DNA from: Litoditis marina
Taxonomy: Eukaryota; Nematoda; Chromadorea; Rhabditida; Rhabditidae
Assembly (NCBI GenBank): GCA_964036275.1
Contig: OZ038434.1
Coordinates: 5,168,560-5,232,559, forward strand
Direction of reading: 5' to 3'
Length of the DNA stretch: 64,000 bases
The position numbers were made by a program, and so were the translations under genes. The notes beneath the pieces are model-generated. The model ran no database searches, was not told where the DNA came from, and saw nothing but the letters and a program-made list of their open reading frames with translations. The stretch's first letter is position 1; each line of letters starts with the position of its first letter. Positions 61,198 through 64,000 of this stretch are shown one piece after another.

Positions 61198-61548
61198 TCC
61201 TTCCCAATATCGGCGTCTCGTGTGCGTGTAGTTGTGAGGTGCGACTAGAATAGCTAGAACAATGCTTCTTCCCCTCGGGCGATCATCTGTAGAATAAACA
61301 CTAGAACACCCAAATAGCCCTCATAATCACGGCCCGGATTACACGAAAGTTCATGAAAACACAGCCGAAAAGGACACAGGGCTTGTTGAAAAACAACTAG
61401 ACACTATAAAAAGTGGGATAGAATTCGAAAGTTCCAAAAACTTGAATGATTCAAAAGTTCACAAACTCCAAAAACTTGAATGAACCTCAAAATTTCTCAA
61501 ACTCGAAAAACTGGAAATTTTTCAAACCTTTACAACCCTAGAGGGGGT

Positions 61549-62092
61549 TATAGTTCTTTTCATTCCTATATGGACTACTAAAGTATTTAGAGTATAGTCT
61601 AATAGTGTCATGATTGTCACAAGAAAGTTGATAATAGTTTTGGGTGTATGTTATGGAACGATCGGAAATTTTCAAGTTTTCTGAAAATGACATAACGAAA
61701 CCTGTTGAAAATGGTGGCTCTCGGTTAGTTTGGTGGCCATTAACCACTGAAACACAAAATGTATTCATTATCATTACTTTAAATGAGGAAAAGTTTATAT
61801 TCGAAGGCAACTTGGTTGAGATGGTGGAAGAAAGCAGTTCTCTGCTGTTTCCCACAAAGCCTCGTAAAACTGCGCATAATGCAAGCAGAGCCTGTTTTTC
61901 TAAGCTGACCGCTTGAAAATATGAGGACCGACAACTGAAGTATGAAATATAAGTCTTTTCATTCCTACCGAGTCTCCTACATTTACAAAACTTTCCATCC
62001 ACTTCCGTTACGTAACTCTTATCGGGAAAGGTTAACAAATTTCGCATTCTACTGTAGGATGTTCAGTATAGCTTAGGTAGACTATACTATAG
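61549..62092. repeat. Possible larger member of the ATTCCTACTGAGACTCC family
   Basis: The left end TATAGTTCTTTTCATTCCTA resembles the inverted end of the foldback element in gag. Inverse-type sequence (CTACTGTAGGATG, then GACTATACTATAG) closes the region, with an extra internal end near 61953. The boundaries are approximate. Confidence 0.4.
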
Positions 62093-62694
62093 CCCAACTC
62101 AAACTAATGAAAGTGAGTGAATGAAATCAAAACATACTTATTTGGTTGGTTTTTATTACTAAACCCATCACGAGGTGCTTTGAACTTAACCTATTCCTAT
62201 ATAAATTTTTACTAACTAGGAAATTGAACTTGTTTTACAAGACATGTTTTACAAGGCTTATAATATAAAAATTAGCTACTTGTGAGAAGCTATTTAGTCA
62301 AGTAAATTTATTACTCACTTTTTCGAATCTAAGCGAAAACATTGTCGGTCTCTCAGGTGGAATTTTGCCGTAGTTCTCATGAACGTAAAGATTAGTAAAT
62401 CAATCAAGGAAAAGTCATGGGGTCATATTCCTGTCTCTATAATATAAAAAAAGTATTGATATTATCCTGATCTATAATTAAAACTCTAGAAAAATAAAAA
62501 TAAAACAAATATCTAAAATTCTCTTTCTCTCTTCGATTCTTAATATCTCTGATTTTTGAATAGGTTGGTAATATTAGACATCGGCCGATATGTCGTGTCA
62601 TATATATTGACAGACGGGTAATAATAGTTGTCGGAACAATAAAGAAGGCTGTCCGGAAGAGTATTCAACTGTCGAGGACAGCAGATATATACGG

Positions 62695-62800
62695 GGTGAC
62701 CAAATATTCGTTGTAGTTTGATTCGCCATAATTCACGAATTTCAACCAAGGATCAAACTACAAATACATCAGGATAGGGCAGCATACACCGTATATGCTC
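62695..62800. repeat. TTGTAGTTTGATC foldback element
   Basis: CGTTGTAGTTTGATTC and GGATCAAACTACAAATAC are spaced about 30 bp apart. Confidence 0.65.
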
Positions 62801-63204
62801 GATATGAGAAGAGTCCTTTTCACTCCTACTGAGACTTATATAGTAGGCATATACAACGTTCCATCCGTTTCAATTGGGAAAGTTCATTCGAAAAGGATAG
62901 TATTTTTCGTTTTCTACTCTGGAATGCGAATCGTAGTCACCTAATCGATGAAAAATCATGAAGTTCTTCGAAAATGTTAGCATGATGAGAAATAAGGGGA
63001 ATTTTGTAGTAGTATGGTGTAACTATGAAAACGAATTAACATATCTAGAGTAACGGTGTCGAAATTTCAGGAGATTTTTCGAATGATCAAGTCTTCGGAA
63101 TGCCTGTAGTGAAACAAAGATATCTACCGACATCGATGTTTTTAGTTACGACTGTCACGTGGAAGATGAAACTACAAACACGGCACTACAAATAACACGT
63201 ATCA

Positions 63205-63305
63205 TTTAGACGGCCTTCGTTGTAGTTTGATCTCGACGTACGCCATTTTTCAAATATTTTGATCAAAAACGAAGGGGATCAAACTACAAACACAGCGGAA
63301 AGGGC
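63205..63305. repeat. TTGTAGTTTGATC foldback element
   Basis: CGTTGTAGTTTGATCTCG and GGGATCAAACTACAAAC, then ACAGCGG, are inverse. An extra copy of the half-motif lies just upstream near 63170. Confidence 0.7.
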
Positions 63306-63327
63306 TGCTTTCCGAAAAGCGAATCTA

Positions 63328-63426
63328 TAGTCAATCACACAGTCACGTGAAACATGTTAAACACAGCAGAACTCAGAAACGTACAATGACAAAGTGTACG
63401 ATGCCTCATTAGAATGCTAACTTTAC
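63328..63426. repeat. Dispersed ~100-bp repeat, copy 2
   Basis: Roughly 85-90% identical to 59741-59839 by eye, in the same orientation. Confidence 0.75.
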
Positions 63427-64000
63427 GTGACTATTCAATGTACTTCTACTATACTTTCGTACTGAAATTGTGTGATTCGTAAAGTGCTCCGAAGCAGTTA
63501 GGCGTAAATTCGAGCACAACTAGCCATCACGTCTGTCATAGGGAACACGAACGCAAAAAACGATAAGGAAGATTAATTGGCTGGCATACTTTCCCGGTCA
63601 AGACCAAAAACATATACTTCTTTTCAATGGATTGGAAACGTGTTGCGGAAATTGAACAAAAAGTATGCAAAATGGATATTTGTTCTATAATTTATACTTT
63701 TATTTCTTACACCTCACTGCGTTTGTAGTTTGACCTCGTTGTTTTCCAGTCGAAGTTCTTCAGCTATGACGCACATTGAGATCAAAGTACAGCTAATATT
63801 CAGTCAATCGCTATACACTTGAATTCGTAAACCATCGTGAACAGTTTGACGCTGTACACGTAAACAGTTACAACTTAGAATTCCTACACCGCAAAACAAC
63901 TTAAAACTCATATGTATGCACAAATTTTCGTTTACTATAAGCTGAAAGAAGTTTTATAACTGCTGTTATAGTGAAATGCCATAAAACATGAGCTATACGC

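Overview
The window looks like nuclear DNA of a Caenorhabditis-type nematode. It is AT-rich, genes are split into many short exons with TTTCAG acceptors, two F-box paralogs carry the same TTTCAG-A-ATG start context (typical of spliced-leader acceptors), and short foldback elements and homopolymeric G tracts are abundant. All exon models below were assembled by hand from splice sites, reading phase and codon use. No database search was possible.

Layout. 0-10 kb: two minus-strand F-box genes. Each has a 53-codon first exon, and their introns are crowded with small inverted-repeat elements and one tRNA-like sequence. 10.2-11.4 kb: intergenic repeats. 11460-18453: a complete LTR element with almost identical 420/422-bp LTRs and an ACAC target duplication. 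It encodes gag-like and envelope-like protein but no polymerase, protease or integrase, and a 231-bp foldback element interrupts its gag. 18717-23295: an intact eight-exon minus-strand gene for an SLC35F3/F4-like membrane transporter of 371 aa. 23.3-28.1 kb: no convincing gene. 28121-52220: one very large minus-strand gene, modelled here as 26 exons and 1160 codons, for a Ser/Pro-rich, mostly disordered intracellular protein that I do not recognise. All exon phases in this model agree. 52.2-64 kb: no supported gene; the sequence is dominated by foldback elements, a 130-bp tandem array carrying TGACGTCA palindromes, GA tracts and copies of a TTGTAGTTTGATC motif.

The parts worth attention are the gag-env LTR element without pol, the unrecognised 1160-aa protein, the perfect 182-bp inverted repeat, and several unnamed short repeat families that recur across the window.
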